Source: JAFMDF01 sp965277445 (GTDB lineage Bacteria > Bacteroidota > Bacteroidia > Chitinophagales > Saprospiraceae). From it: a stretch of 64,000 nt of DNA. Position numbers and translations under genes: made by a program. The notes under the pieces were generated by a model. It searched no databases. It was given only the letters and a program-made list of their open reading frames with translations, and was not told where the DNA came from. Each line of letters starts with the position of its first letter. Within the stretch, counting starts at the first letter, position 1. The stretch covers positions 310,001 through 374,000 of the forward strand of contig CBDICY010000013.1 in the NCBI GenBank assembly GCA_965277445.1. The letters run 5' to 3'. Positions 35,338 through 45,300 of the stretch are shown one piece after another.

Positions 35338-35540
35338 AAGAATAGAAAAGTAAGATTTTGTAACTTAATCGAGTGAAAGTATTAGGTACAATTTTTTTAG
35401 TAAAATCGAATTACCTTGAAAAGATTGATTGAAATGGGCATCGAGTCCATTTCAATTAAAAATTTTTGTTAGGAATGCCTAGTTCAGAAAGTTTAATAAG
35501 AAAACTATTTATCAACTAAAACACCCCAAAATTAGGTCAA

Positions 35541-35568
35541 TTTGTTCATTTGTGTAGGAATGAACAAA
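35541..35568. promoter_or_regulatory. Candidate operator TTTGTTCAT-N10-ATGAACAAA
   Basis: A perfect 9-bp inverted repeat with 10-nt spacer lies in the divergent intergenic region, 67 bp before the hypothetical gene at 35636. The rest of this 298-bp region has no other evident feature. Confidence 0.4.
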
Positions 35569-35635
35569 GACAAAGCAGATTTTCTTGCACCAAGAAAGAT
35601 TTCCCTACTTCTTTGCAGCGTATTTATAAATTAAA

Positions 35636-36445
35636 ATGATGAGAAAGAAATTAAAAATTGGTTTAGCTTTCGGGATAGTGCTTTTGGCAACAGGGTTTAT
35701 ATTATTCAATAGACCAGTTGACCTAAGACCTACCGCCATAAAAAATGGCATATCATCCGAACAATTTCAGCGAGGAAAAACCCTGCTTAGGGAAATGCAA
35801 AATGTCTACGGCGGTAAAAAAACGTGGTTAGCAAAGGAAACGGGTAGCTACGAACAAATAGCAGAATGGTACGGAAATTTGTATTTGTCAGGATGGGACA
35901 CCTTACCCCAACGTTTTCAAATGATCTCCATTTTAGGAACAGATAATAGTGAAATGACTTTGCTAAATGGTCTCAATAGTGGGCAAAAATGGGGCGTAGA
36001 AGAATGGAAATCGTATTTCATCGACGCACAAGGTGTAAAAGCATTTAAACCTAATCAACAGTATCAACATAAACTGATTTACAAAAATTACTGGTTTCAA
36101 TTTCCTTTCCGAATTGATGAGGCACCTATTATTGCCCATGCTGGCGAATCAACGGTTGATGGAAAAACTTACGATTTGCTTTATGTCACTTGGGGAAGTG
36201 AATCTCCCAATGCGCAATATGACCAATACGTGCTTTATCTAAATCAAGAGACCAAACATATTGAATGGCTCAATTTTACCGTAAGGGAAAAATTAAAGTC
36301 GGTCAAATTGACGGCGCATTTTACAGATATAAAAAATATAGATGGTATTTTCTGCCCATTTTCTCAATACCTTTTCATCGGCACTCCCGAAAACCGAATA
36401 AAAAAATTGCATGAGAATCATTATCAATGGATTCGGTTTGGGTGA
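35636..36445 (+). CDS. Hypothetical membrane-anchored protein, possibly LolA-like
   Basis: 269 residues. An N-terminal hydrophobic segment (IGLAFGIVLLATGFILF) acts as signal or anchor. The rest is beta-rich with many aromatic residues (YGGKKTWLAKETGSYEQIAE, TLPQRFQMISIL, HKLIYKNYWFQFPFRIDEAP, YDLLYVTWGSESPNAQYDQY). A helix ending YGGK..W followed by long beta strands is reminiscent of LolA-type convex beta-sheet lipoprotein carriers, but the match is only impressionistic. It is divergent from the membrane AraC regulator and upstream of the third fibre gene. No function is assigned. Confidence 0.55.
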   Translation: MMRKKLKIGLAFGIVLLATGFILFNRPVDLRPTAIKNGISSEQFQRGKTLLREMQNVYGGKKTWLAKETGSYEQIAEWYGNLYLSGWDTLPQRFQMISILGTDNSEMTLLNGLNSGQKWGVEEWKSYFIDAQGVKAFKPNQQYQHKLIYKNYWFQFPFRIDEAPIIAHAGESTVDGKTYDLLYVTWGSESPNAQYDQYVLYLNQETKHIEWLNFTVREKLKSVKLTAHFTDIKNIDGIFCPFSQYLFIGTPENRIKKLHENHYQWIRFG

Positions 36446-37623
36446 TTGCTATATTCAATTTCACCTTAACTTAAAATAACCAAATAAACACGACCTGTAA
36501 AGCCCCTCTTTTCAAAGAAAACCAACATCCTTAAGCGTGAAGTTACTACACAAAGTCAAAAGCATTGGCATTGCTATTGATAGTCGTTTCGGTTTCGGAA
36601 AGACAAACCCTATGGCTATAATTCTTGTCAAAAGCATAATAATTAGTATGAAAAATAAAGCAAAATACCTACTTGTCTTTTCCCTCCTTCAATTTTTATT
36701 CTTCAATTTACTAAATGCACAAGTTGCTATTAATCAAGACAATAGTGAGCCAGATGCCTCTTCCATACTGGACATTAGTAGTACGGACAAAGGCTTACTG
36801 ATTCCTAGAATGGACAGCACAAACCGAAAAAATATCATTGCTCCAGCAACGGGTTTAATGGTATTCGATAGCACCACGAATAGTTTTTGGTTTTACAGTT
36901 CTGATTGGACGGAAATCAAAGAAGGAGATACTAATTTTCTAGAAGATACTGATGGAGACACCAAAATTCAAGTGGAAGAAAGTGCGGATGAAGATGTGAT
37001 TCGATTTGATATACAGGATAAACAACTCATGGAATTAATAGCTGGAGATGAAATTAAATGGGAAAAAAGTGTTTTAGATAACATATTTTATAGTGGTGGA
37101 GTCATTAGTACTGCCGATGTTGATCAGGATGGAGACATGGATATTCTTAGCGCCGCTACTACGCTTGATCGTATCTACTTCTATGAGAATAAGGGTAATC
37201 TGAATTTCAATAGAAGGCAAATAGAATTTCTTCTTGTTCCTCTTGATGTAAAAGCTGCTGATGTGGATTCCGATGGCGATATAGATATTGTGGGCGTATC
37301 TAGTAATATAGATGGAGCAGCTGATATCTATTGGTGGGAAAATGATGGTCATCAAAATTTCACAAAATACGAGTTACCTGATGAAATTGATCGGGCTCGC
37401 AGTATTGAAGTCTTTGATATGGACGGGGATGGTGATACGGATTTGCTCACAGGTTCTAGGGAAGAGGGTATCATGTGGTGGGAAAATGATGGCGACCAAA
37501 ATTTTACAAAACAATCTATAAGCAACACCAATATTTGGATGATTCTTGCCATAGATATGGACAAAGATGGTGACATGGATATAGTAGGAAGTAAATACTC
37601 AGATAAATACGTTTATTAGATAA

Positions 37624-38187
37624 TCAGATAGAAAATTGATAACAAGCCATGTCTGGATGTTTGAAAAAACTCTTGATAAGTTCCGTGTCATTTTTCATTT
37701 CATTTAGCGTTTTTGTGACAAGTTCTTTGAGTTCGCTGGTTGTTTTTACAAATTGATTGGCTAATTTCTTTTTCAAATAGCCCCAAACTTGTTCAATTGG
37801 GTTAAATTCGGGGCTATATGGTGGGATATTGCTTAACCATACAATCGGATTATCTTGATTTTGATTCATCAAATAGGCTTTCATTGTTTTTGAATGATGA
37901 GCAGGCGCATTATCCCATATCATGGATATTTTATCTCTACAATCCGCTACTACATTATCTATAAATCGAGTAAGTCCTAGTTGTTTAAAGCCTTCGCTTT
38001 CCCTGATTTCAAAATAAGAATAGCCATCAGGTGAAATTCCTCCTGATATACTAACAAATGCTTTGTTTTTTGAATCGCATTCTAATTCGGGCGTTTCACC
38101 TTTTGGCGCATAAGTCTTTGCTATACAAGGTAGTAAACGTACTGCTGATTCATCTTGAAAAATTATTCGCCTATTTTCATCTTCGGC
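37624..38187 (-). CDS. IS630-like transposase, DDE catalytic part (orfB)
   Basis: This has no standalone start near its beginning and is read from the shift at the A8 tract. The catalytic triad is visible: IIFQDESAVR (first Asp), MIWDNAPAHH (second Asp) and YSPEFNPIEQVWGYLKKKLA (Glu). About 187 residues from the shift site. It cuts and joins the element ends. An ATG at 37923 could start a shorter product lacking the first Asp, which would be inactive. Confidence 0.85.
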   Translation of the reverse strand, partial: AEDENRRIIFQDESAVRLLPCIAKTYAPKGETPELECDSKNKAFVSISGGISPDGYSYFEIRESEGFKQLGLTRFIDNVVADCRDKISMIWDNAPAHHSKTMKAYLMNQNQDNPIVWLSNIPPYSPEFNPIEQVWGYLKKKLANQFVKTTSELKELVTKTLNEMKNDTELIKSFFKHPDMACYQFSI

Positions 38188-38620
38188 TTTTTTTTATATC
38201 AACTGCCGTTTTTGATTTGAAAACCTCTACTTTTTCAGCATCTTTTCGGTAATCTTTCACTTGCGGTTTCTGAGAAGTATAATTTATACATTTCATTAAG
38301 TACCATATATAATTTTCGTGGTAATCGACCTCAAATTCTTGTTTAATCAAAGATTTTATACTCCATTTATCCCATGTGAAAAAACCATAATCTTTTGGTG
38401 ATTCTAATAAAAGTGATTTTAATTGTTCTTTTTCTGTATTCGTTAGCCTTGATTTGGGGCCTGTTTTTGTTGTTTCTTCTTCTAAACCTCCATTTTTTAT
38501 GGCTGTAATTATCTGACTAACAGCACTTTGTCCAATAAAGAATATTTCGCCAATCTCTGTTTGGGACATACCTTTCTTGTGACATTCATAAATCGATTTG
38601 TTTCTTTCTAATTTAGTCAT
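38177..38620 (-). CDS. IS630-like transposase, DNA-binding part (orfA)
   Basis: 147 residues with an N-terminal helix-turn-helix (SIYECHKKGMSQTEIGEIFF, then GQSAVSQIITAI) and a second winged helix ending in SLIKQEFEVDYHENYIWYLM. This is the usual DNA-binding half of IS630 transposases. The frame ends shortly after a run of eight A residues; the DDE half continues in the frame reached by a +1 (or -2) shift there. Either ribosomal/transcriptional slippage makes the full protein or a one-base change has inactivated it. Confidence 0.85.
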   Translation of the reverse strand: MTKLERNKSIYECHKKGMSQTEIGEIFFIGQSAVSQIITAIKNGGLEEETTKTGPKSRLTNTEKEQLKSLLLESPKDYGFFTWDKWSIKSLIKQEFEVDYHENYIWYLMKCINYTSQKPQVKDYRKDAEKVEVFKSKTAVDIKKSRR

Positions 38621-40075
38621 ATAATTTTTTATATAACTAGTTCAACAACCGTGCGAATTATTAATTCTTTATCTGATTATCTAATTGGTGGGAAAACGAT
38701 GGTAGTCAAAACTTTATACAGCATAAAATTGAGAATGCGTTCCAAGATGCTAGAGGAATATTTGCTAGCGACGTGGACAGCGATGGTGATATTGACGTAT
38801 TAGGAGCATCCTATGATGATGATGAAATTGCATGGTGGGAAAATGATGGCAATCAAAACTTTTCAGCTCATATCATTACTGATAATCTAAATGGCGCACT
38901 AGCAGTCTATGCTAGAGATATAGACGACGATAACGATATAGATGTACTAGCAGCGGGGAGACTTGCAGGTGATATTTTACTATGGAAGAATGATGGCAAT
39001 CAAAATTTTACGGAAGTGTTGGTGGAGAATAATTTCACTTCTGCCAATGATGTATTGGCGGAGGATTTGGATCAAGATGGCAAAATAGATATACTCGGTG
39101 TCTCAAGTGGTAATAATGAAATATCATGGTGGAAAAATGACATAGAAGGTGTGCTACATATTGATACAAAAGTAGGTATTGCCACAAATACACCCTCTAC
39201 AGAACTAGAAGTTAATGGTACTATTACCGCTACTGCTTTTGTGGGAGATGGCTCAGGATTGACTAATCTTGTAGGGGATAATTTGGGTAATCATACCCTC
39301 ACTCAAACCTTAGATTTAGCCAGTAATGATTTGAATAATGGTGGTACAATTAATGCAAATACCTTTGTGGGAGATGGCTCAGGATTGACTAATGTGAATA
39401 CGGATAACCAAACCATTGATACATTTAATCTCAATGGAACAATATTGGAAATTTCTCTCGAAAACGATGGACAAACTGATAAAACAGTTAACCTAGCCTC
39501 CCTTAATTCTGACAATCAAACCCTATCAATAAACAATACAACGCTTTCTATTTCAGGAGGTAACTCGGTAGATTTAACCAACTTAGTCCCCATCGGTACC
39601 ATCCAAATGTGGCCCACTTCCACTCCGCCAACTGGCTGGATGATTTGTGATGGTGCTAATTTTAATGCGACTACCTATTCGCAATTGAATAGTGTACTAG
39701 GCGGAAATACCTTACCGAATTTCAGCGGTCGTTTCCCACTTGGAGTCGGCAATAGCGGAACAAGTGGTGCGACCAATCATAGCATAAGTTCTAATGGAGG
39801 AGCCGAAACACATACCCTCTCCATTAATGAAATGCCGAGCCACAGTCATGGAGCGGGTACACTAACTACGACCGAGCCTTATCTATCTCAAAACGGTACG
39901 GGCAATCATGACAAACGTGACGGTGACGATTCTAAATTATTTGAATATAATGCTATTACTGGAAATACCGCATCAGTTGGGGGTGGACAGGCACACAACA
40001 ACATGCCACCTTTTTATACCATCAATTTTATTATCAAGGCGAAGTAAAATTAGCGTAAATACTCTATTTATACGC

Positions 40076-40126
40076 TTTTGTCAGAGAGAATTTCCGATTT
40101 GTCAGTAGGGCTTACCCCTATTTTTG
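40076..40126 (+). promoter_or_regulatory. Direct-repeat promoter element B
   Basis: TTTTGTCAGAG and TTTGTCAG have TCAG cores at 40081 and 40102, 21 bp apart. TTTG of the second repeat serves as -33, and TATTTTTG at 40119-40126 is a perfect TAnnTTTG box 17 bp later. The transcript would start about 160 nt before the T9SS cargo gene at 40291. Confidence 0.65.
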
Positions 40127-40290
40127 TGGTGAGCCATTAGCTTTGATAACTGTATTTTGATATACTTTTTCAGAAAAGTAAAAATATTGAATTATTGAGA
40201 TTCAAGGATTTATGAGAAAAGCTATCCTAATTTTGTCTTCTAAAAGCTGATTAGAACCTCAATTTTTTTTAAAAATACTCGTAAATAAAT

Positions 40291-41658
40291 ATGAAATTAA
40301 CAATACCAATATGCTACCTATTTGTTTTTGTTTGCTGTTCCAAGCTAATCGGACAAAATACGCTAAAAATTGTGGGTGGATACGTCAAAGTTAATAACAG
40401 CAGCGTAGTCCTAAAAGATATGAACCTTGTCAACGATGGCAATTTGACGGCCGCTGTAAGCACCGTTGCTTTTACAGGTACTAGTACAAACACCATTAGT
40501 GGCACTAATAGCCCCAATTTCGATAGTTTGATTATTAATAAAACGGGTGAATCAGTTCAACTAGAACAATCCATTAATATCGGTAGTCATCTTGAATTAT
40601 CGGCAGGCTTACTAGATTTGCAGGATTCGAATGCTAGTTTAGTTGCCGATGCTACCATTGGTAATGCTAGTAGTAATACTTATGCCCAAACGAGTGGCGC
40701 AGGTACGCTGGTACAGCAAGTTGCCGATAGCGACATAATTTTCCCAATTGGCAATAGCAGTTATAATCCAGCGATACTCAATAACGATGGTGGAACTAGC
40801 GATTTTTATGCGTTGCGAGTAAGAGATGAACTGTTAGAAGACGGCATTATGGGCGATGCAGTCACTAGTTATGCGGTCAATCGTACTTGGGAAATTAGTG
40901 AGCAAACTGTCGATGGTTCTAACTTGGATATTACCTTAATGTGGGATGATACGGATGAAGTTGGGACTTCAGGAAGCGATTATGTGCAAGCCAATTATAA
41001 TGGGATGTGGACAACTGTAACAGCAGGTGCCGCAGGTAGCACGTTGGGTTTAAATAGTTTAAGTTCGACCAATAATTCTAGTTTAGGCGACTATGCAATT
41101 TTTGAAGATCGTAGCCCCTTGACCGATAATTATATTTGCAATGAAAATGGTAGCTCCGCCGTAACAGGAAATATTAATAATTTAAGTAATTACCATTCAC
41201 AGACCAATTTGACTTCTGATGCCGTCATCGAATCAACTGCCAATATTTTGTATACGGCAAATATAGAAATCGTATTGAGTGAAGGATTTACGGTAGAAGG
41301 CGGCGCTATCTTCCACGCTTTCATTGCTAATTGTTCGTTTAACAACTTACAAAAATTAACGGAGCGAAGTAACGAACCAGCAATTCCCACCAAGGTAGCA
41401 GCGCCCTTACAAGTCGAAGTTTTCCCGAATCCATTTCGTCATTCTACCAATATCAAATTTTATCTGGCACAAGCCGACCAAATTCAATTTTTTATAAGTG
41501 ACCTTAGTGGACGGATTTTGCATTCGCAAACTAAAAACGCAGAACCAGGTTGGCAACAGACGAATTTTGATGCGGGTAATCTGCCGAGCGGGACTTATTT
41601 TCTATATGTTCGGAGTAATGAACAACAAGTGGTGAAACAATTAGTGATACAGCAATAG
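40291..41658 (+). CDS. T9SS type A cargo protein with 3-coathanger stack domain
   Basis: 455 residues. The signal peptide is at the N-terminus (ICYLFVFVCCSKLIG, then QNTLKIVGGYVKVNN). The central part is beta-rich with regularly spaced short strands (FDSLIINKTGESVQLEQSIN). Residues about 288-350 form a 3-coathanger stack (NYHSQTNLTSDAVIESTANI, then VLSEGFTVEGGAIFHAF). The C-terminal 75 residues are a type A sorting domain (VEVFPNPFRHSTNIKFYLAQ, ending VVKQLVIQQ) recognised by the type IX secretion system for surface attachment. The specific function of the cargo is unknown. It lies between direct-repeat promoter elements B and C. Confidence 0.85.
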   Translation: MKLTIPICYLFVFVCCSKLIGQNTLKIVGGYVKVNNSSVVLKDMNLVNDGNLTAAVSTVAFTGTSTNTISGTNSPNFDSLIINKTGESVQLEQSINIGSHLELSAGLLDLQDSNASLVADATIGNASSNTYAQTSGAGTLVQQVADSDIIFPIGNSSYNPAILNNDGGTSDFYALRVRDELLEDGIMGDAVTSYAVNRTWEISEQTVDGSNLDITLMWDDTDEVGTSGSDYVQANYNGMWTTVTAGAAGSTLGLNSLSSTNNSSLGDYAIFEDRSPLTDNYICNENGSSAVTGNINNLSNYHSQTNLTSDAVIESTANILYTANIEIVLSEGFTVEGGAIFHAFIANCSFNNLQKLTERSNEPAIPTKVAAPLQVEVFPNPFRHSTNIKFYLAQADQIQFFISDLSGRILHSQTKNAEPGWQQTNFDAGNLPSGTYFLYVRSNEQQVVKQLVIQQ

Positions 41659-41796
41659 ATGAATGATTTTGGAATAGAACATATCATTTGAATTATAAAA
41701 CAATTTGGCATTACCCAAAAAAGAAAAATTAACTCGTTTGTTGGGCGATATAAACGAAAATTGATCTTTTTTAGCTATTTCACAACCAATTTTCGC

Positions 41797-41847
41797 CTTT
41801 CTCAGAACAATTTACGGGTTTGTCAGAAAGATGTTATTATACTTTTG
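41797..41847 (+). promoter_or_regulatory. Direct-repeat promoter element C
   Basis: TTTCTCAGAA and TTTGTCAGAA have TCAG cores at 41802 and 41823, 21 bp apart. TTTG (41819-41822) is the -33 box and TACTTTTG (41840-41847) the -7 box, 17 bp between. It would give a long leader of about 460 nt for the GH9 gene; nothing else is seen in 41856-42316. Confidence 0.68.
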
Positions 41848-42316
41848 TAGTATATAATATTTCTGATTACTTCTCCACCCACAAACAAATAACTACTTCT
41901 ACTACTCAAAATTAATACTTGGCCCAAATAGAGTTAGGGTTGTGTATAAAATCTTAATTAATTTATAAAAAATAATTTTTGTAGCTTTTTAACAATCAAA
42001 CAATCTTTATTAATCTACTCAGTTACAAATTATTATTTGGATATGATTTTTTTTACACAAACCCTCTCATCAGTCTGATAATTAACTCAGCTGCTCACTT
42101 ATAGTTTTTATTGCCAAGTTACTTCACATTTTTTTGATCCATCCAGCAATTACAATCATTTAATGCAATCATTTTGATGAGCACGGGTTCTCTCGTTTAA
42201 GGTTTCCGTTGCCGAAGTAAAGCCCTCTATAAAGGAATTCTAAAATGTAGAGCCATTAACATAATGGTCCAAGCCATCCTTTATTCATCGTATTACCAAA
42301 CCAAAAATCGCACTTT

Positions 42317-45300
42317 ATGTTAAAAAAAATGCACCACACTATTGCACTATTCTCCATATTCTTTAGTGCCCTAATTTTATGTTGTCCCAATACAGCTTAC
42401 AGCCAATGTGATGCGGATGATTGGACCGCCCTCCGAACACTTTATTTAAGTACCGATGGTCCTAATTGGACAAATAATAGCGGTTGGGACCAGCTCAATT
42501 CTGCCACGCCACCGTCAAATTGTGATTTAGCCAATTTGTACGGTGTTAGTGTAGATACAGATGGTAGAGTGAGCGCCCTTAATTTGGGGAATAATAACCT
42601 ATCTGGCATCTTACCTTCCGAATTGGCTCAATTGACCCAATTAACTCAACTCGACATTTCCAATAATGATTTATCGGGTTGTTATCCAGCTAGTTTGGCA
42701 GCCTCCAACGCTGCGCAAGCTGCCTTAGCATCAGGAGGAACCACTTATGAACACACCTCTTCCGTCAATCGAGTTGTGAGTGATTTTGACCCTACTAAGG
42801 ACGTAATTGATGTGGGGTCGCAATCGGTGCATACCCAAATTATGATTCAACAATCAGATGGCTTACTGTTCAGAAATATGTTTAACACGCAAGGCAGTTT
42901 GTTTTTGGAAGGTATTGCTTTGAGCGATTTGCAATGGTTCAATTTTGCGCCTATTCAAGATGCCCATTTTCAGCAGGACATTAGTGCTACGCTTGCTTAT
43001 GAGAACTGTACGGGCTTATCCAGACCAAATACCGTTTACGTGCGGTCGCATCAAGAAAACTTGGTCGAGGAAGTCGATTTTAATCCTGCTACCGATAAAA
43101 TTAGCTTCTTTTACCTGTGCGTGCGTGCGGATGGAGGCACCAATTTTGCGGTGGAACAAACGGCCGCTGGAGCTAGATTTTACAGCCCCTTTACGGGGCA
43201 AAGTATGACGCTCAAAGATGTGCAATTTTCCGAATTAACACCCGCTCATTTTGAGTTTAGAGCCAATCAATTAGAAGATAACTTGGCAGGAAGAATGAGC
43301 TTGGACCAAGTGATTAGCAATTGGCAAGTAGACCAAAATAATGTTTTCAATGGTAAAAGCGTCCCGATGGCGGGTGGAGAAGATAAAGCACCTTATCATA
43401 TTTACAACCATAGTGAATACACAGGTTCGGCGATTTGCGAATTAGGCAATTCGGTATGGTGTAATTTTTCTAATACCAATATTAGTAATGGTAATAATTT
43501 TGATGCCAACTGGGAAGATTTTTGCGCCAATAGTGCAGGCACCTGTACGTCCGAACCCAACCAGCAAGCGCCAGCAATAACCATTAATAATCCAACCAAC
43601 GGTGCTACTTTACAGCTAGGCAATCAAGTAACCATTTTAGTAAATGCCGTTGATAATGATGGGACGATTAGCAGTTTGACGATTGCCGTCAATAACGTAT
43701 TACTCAATAGCAGTAATACTTCGGGCAGTACTTACCAAGCAAACTGGACACCTACCACCATCGGGAATTATTCCTTAACCGTCACAGCAACGGATAATGA
43801 TAATCAAACGACCACCGAAGAGATTTCAGTAGCTGTTTTTGATAATTCCACACCACAATGTAACGCCACCGATTGGGCTGCATTACGAGCTTTTTACCTA
43901 AGTACCAACGGCTATAATTGGACAAATAATGCAGGTTGGGAACAAGTGGAAACTGCTACGCCACCTGCCACTTGTGATTTAGCTACGATGTACGGCATCA
44001 GTTTGGATAGTGATGGTCGAGTGAGTGGTATTAGTTTGAGCAATAATAATTTGACGGGGGGACTCCCCGCGGAATTAGCTCAATTGACGAATTTAACGCA
44101 ATTGAACATTTCTAATAATAGTCTTTCAGGTTGTTATGATGCTAGTTTCGGAGCATCCAATGGTTCAGGTGGTGAAAGTATAGAATCAGGCGGTACAACT
44201 TACGTGCGGTCTACGAGTGAAAACCAAACTATCACGAATTTTGACCCTACTAAAGATAAAATTGATGTTGGACAGCAATCCATTCATACGCAAATTATGT
44301 TGGATAGTCCCGATGGATTGACCTTTGAAAATATGTTTAATCCGAACGGGAAATTGATTTTGCAGGGCATTAATTTAGTTGATTTAAAATGGTTCAATTT
44401 TGAGCCAATTGCCGATGCGCATTTTCAGCAAGATATTAGTGCAGCTTTGGCTTACGAAAACTGTACAGGTTTGTCTCGTTCGAATACGGTCTATCTTCGT
44501 TCGCACGAAACCAATTTGGTAGAAGAAGTAGATTTTAATCCCGCTACAGATAAAGTTAGTTTCTTTTATTTGGCAGTACGGGGAGATGCGGGCGTTAACT
44601 ATGCCGTAGAGCAAACGGCTGCGGGTGCTCGGTTTTATAGCCCCTACACCAATCAAAGTATGACGCTTAAAGACGTGCAATTTTCTGAGTTGACCCCTGC
44701 TCACTTCGAGTTCAGAGCCAATCAATTGGAAGATAATTTAGCAGGACGAATGGGCTTAGACCAAGTGATTAGCAATTGGCAAATTGACCAAGATAATGTT
44801 TATAATGGTAAAAGTGTCCCGATGGCGGGTGGTGTAGATAGAGCACCTTACCATATTTATAACCACGACGAATATACGGGTTCGCCAATTTGTGCGGTTA
44901 GCAATTCGGTACTGTGTAATTTTTCCAATGCGAACATTAGTGATGGTAATAATTTTGATGCCCCTTGGGAGGATTTTTGCGCCAATGGTGCAGGTGCTTG
45001 CGATTCGGAAATAGGAATGCAAGCTCCCGTAGTCACGATTAACAGCCCTGCTAACGGAGCGAGTTACCAATTAGGCAATGCTATAACCATTATCGTCAAT
45101 GCCATAGATAACGATGGCACAATTAGTAGCTTGGATATTTTAGCCAATGACTTGCTGCTCAATAGCAGCAATACCTCGGGCGATATTTACGAGGCTTCTT
45201 GGTCGCCTAATGCAGTAGGCACTTATACCATTTCCGCCACCGCCACGGACAACGATAATCAGACAACTACGCAGGATATTTCAGTAACGATTTTCGATAA

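Larger units (their letters stand above)
37617..38683 (-). mobile_element. IS630-like insertion sequence, 1,067 bp
   Basis: The terminal inverted repeats share TAGATAATCAGATA perfectly and then match imperfectly (about 23 of 26 bp). The flanking AT at 37615-37616 and 38684-38685 looks like the 2-bp target duplication; IS630 elements usually duplicate TA, so the exact end assignment could shift by one base. The transposase is in two overlapping frames on the minus strand. The element sits inside a VCBS-repeat gene, and the host frame is restored if it is removed. Confidence 0.87.
36648..40047 (+). pseudogene. VCBS-repeat / phage tail-collar surface protein interrupted by an IS630-like element
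   Basis: The start at 36648 gives the signal peptide MKNKAKYLLVFSLLQFLFFN and the same N-terminal module as the two fibre proteins upstream. Then come VCBS/FG-GAP repeats with Ca-binding DxDxDG motifs (ADVDQDGDMDIL, DVDSDGDIDIVG, WWENDGHQNFT). The frame stops inside the insertion at 37617-37619 and resumes in the same protein at 38686 (WWENDGSQNF, then DVDSDGDIDVLGASYDD). Removing the element and one AT restores a continuous frame through TSTPPTGWMICDGANFN, a phage tail-collar/Mdp-type domain, to the stop. The 5' part could still yield a truncated secreted product. Confidence 0.85.

Noticed and set aside
37615..38685. TA as the IS630 target duplication
   Set aside because: Assigning TA to both ends would leave the host gene with a stop or shifted frame after removal, whereas AT restores the frame; the family norm of TA makes the assignment worth rechecking.
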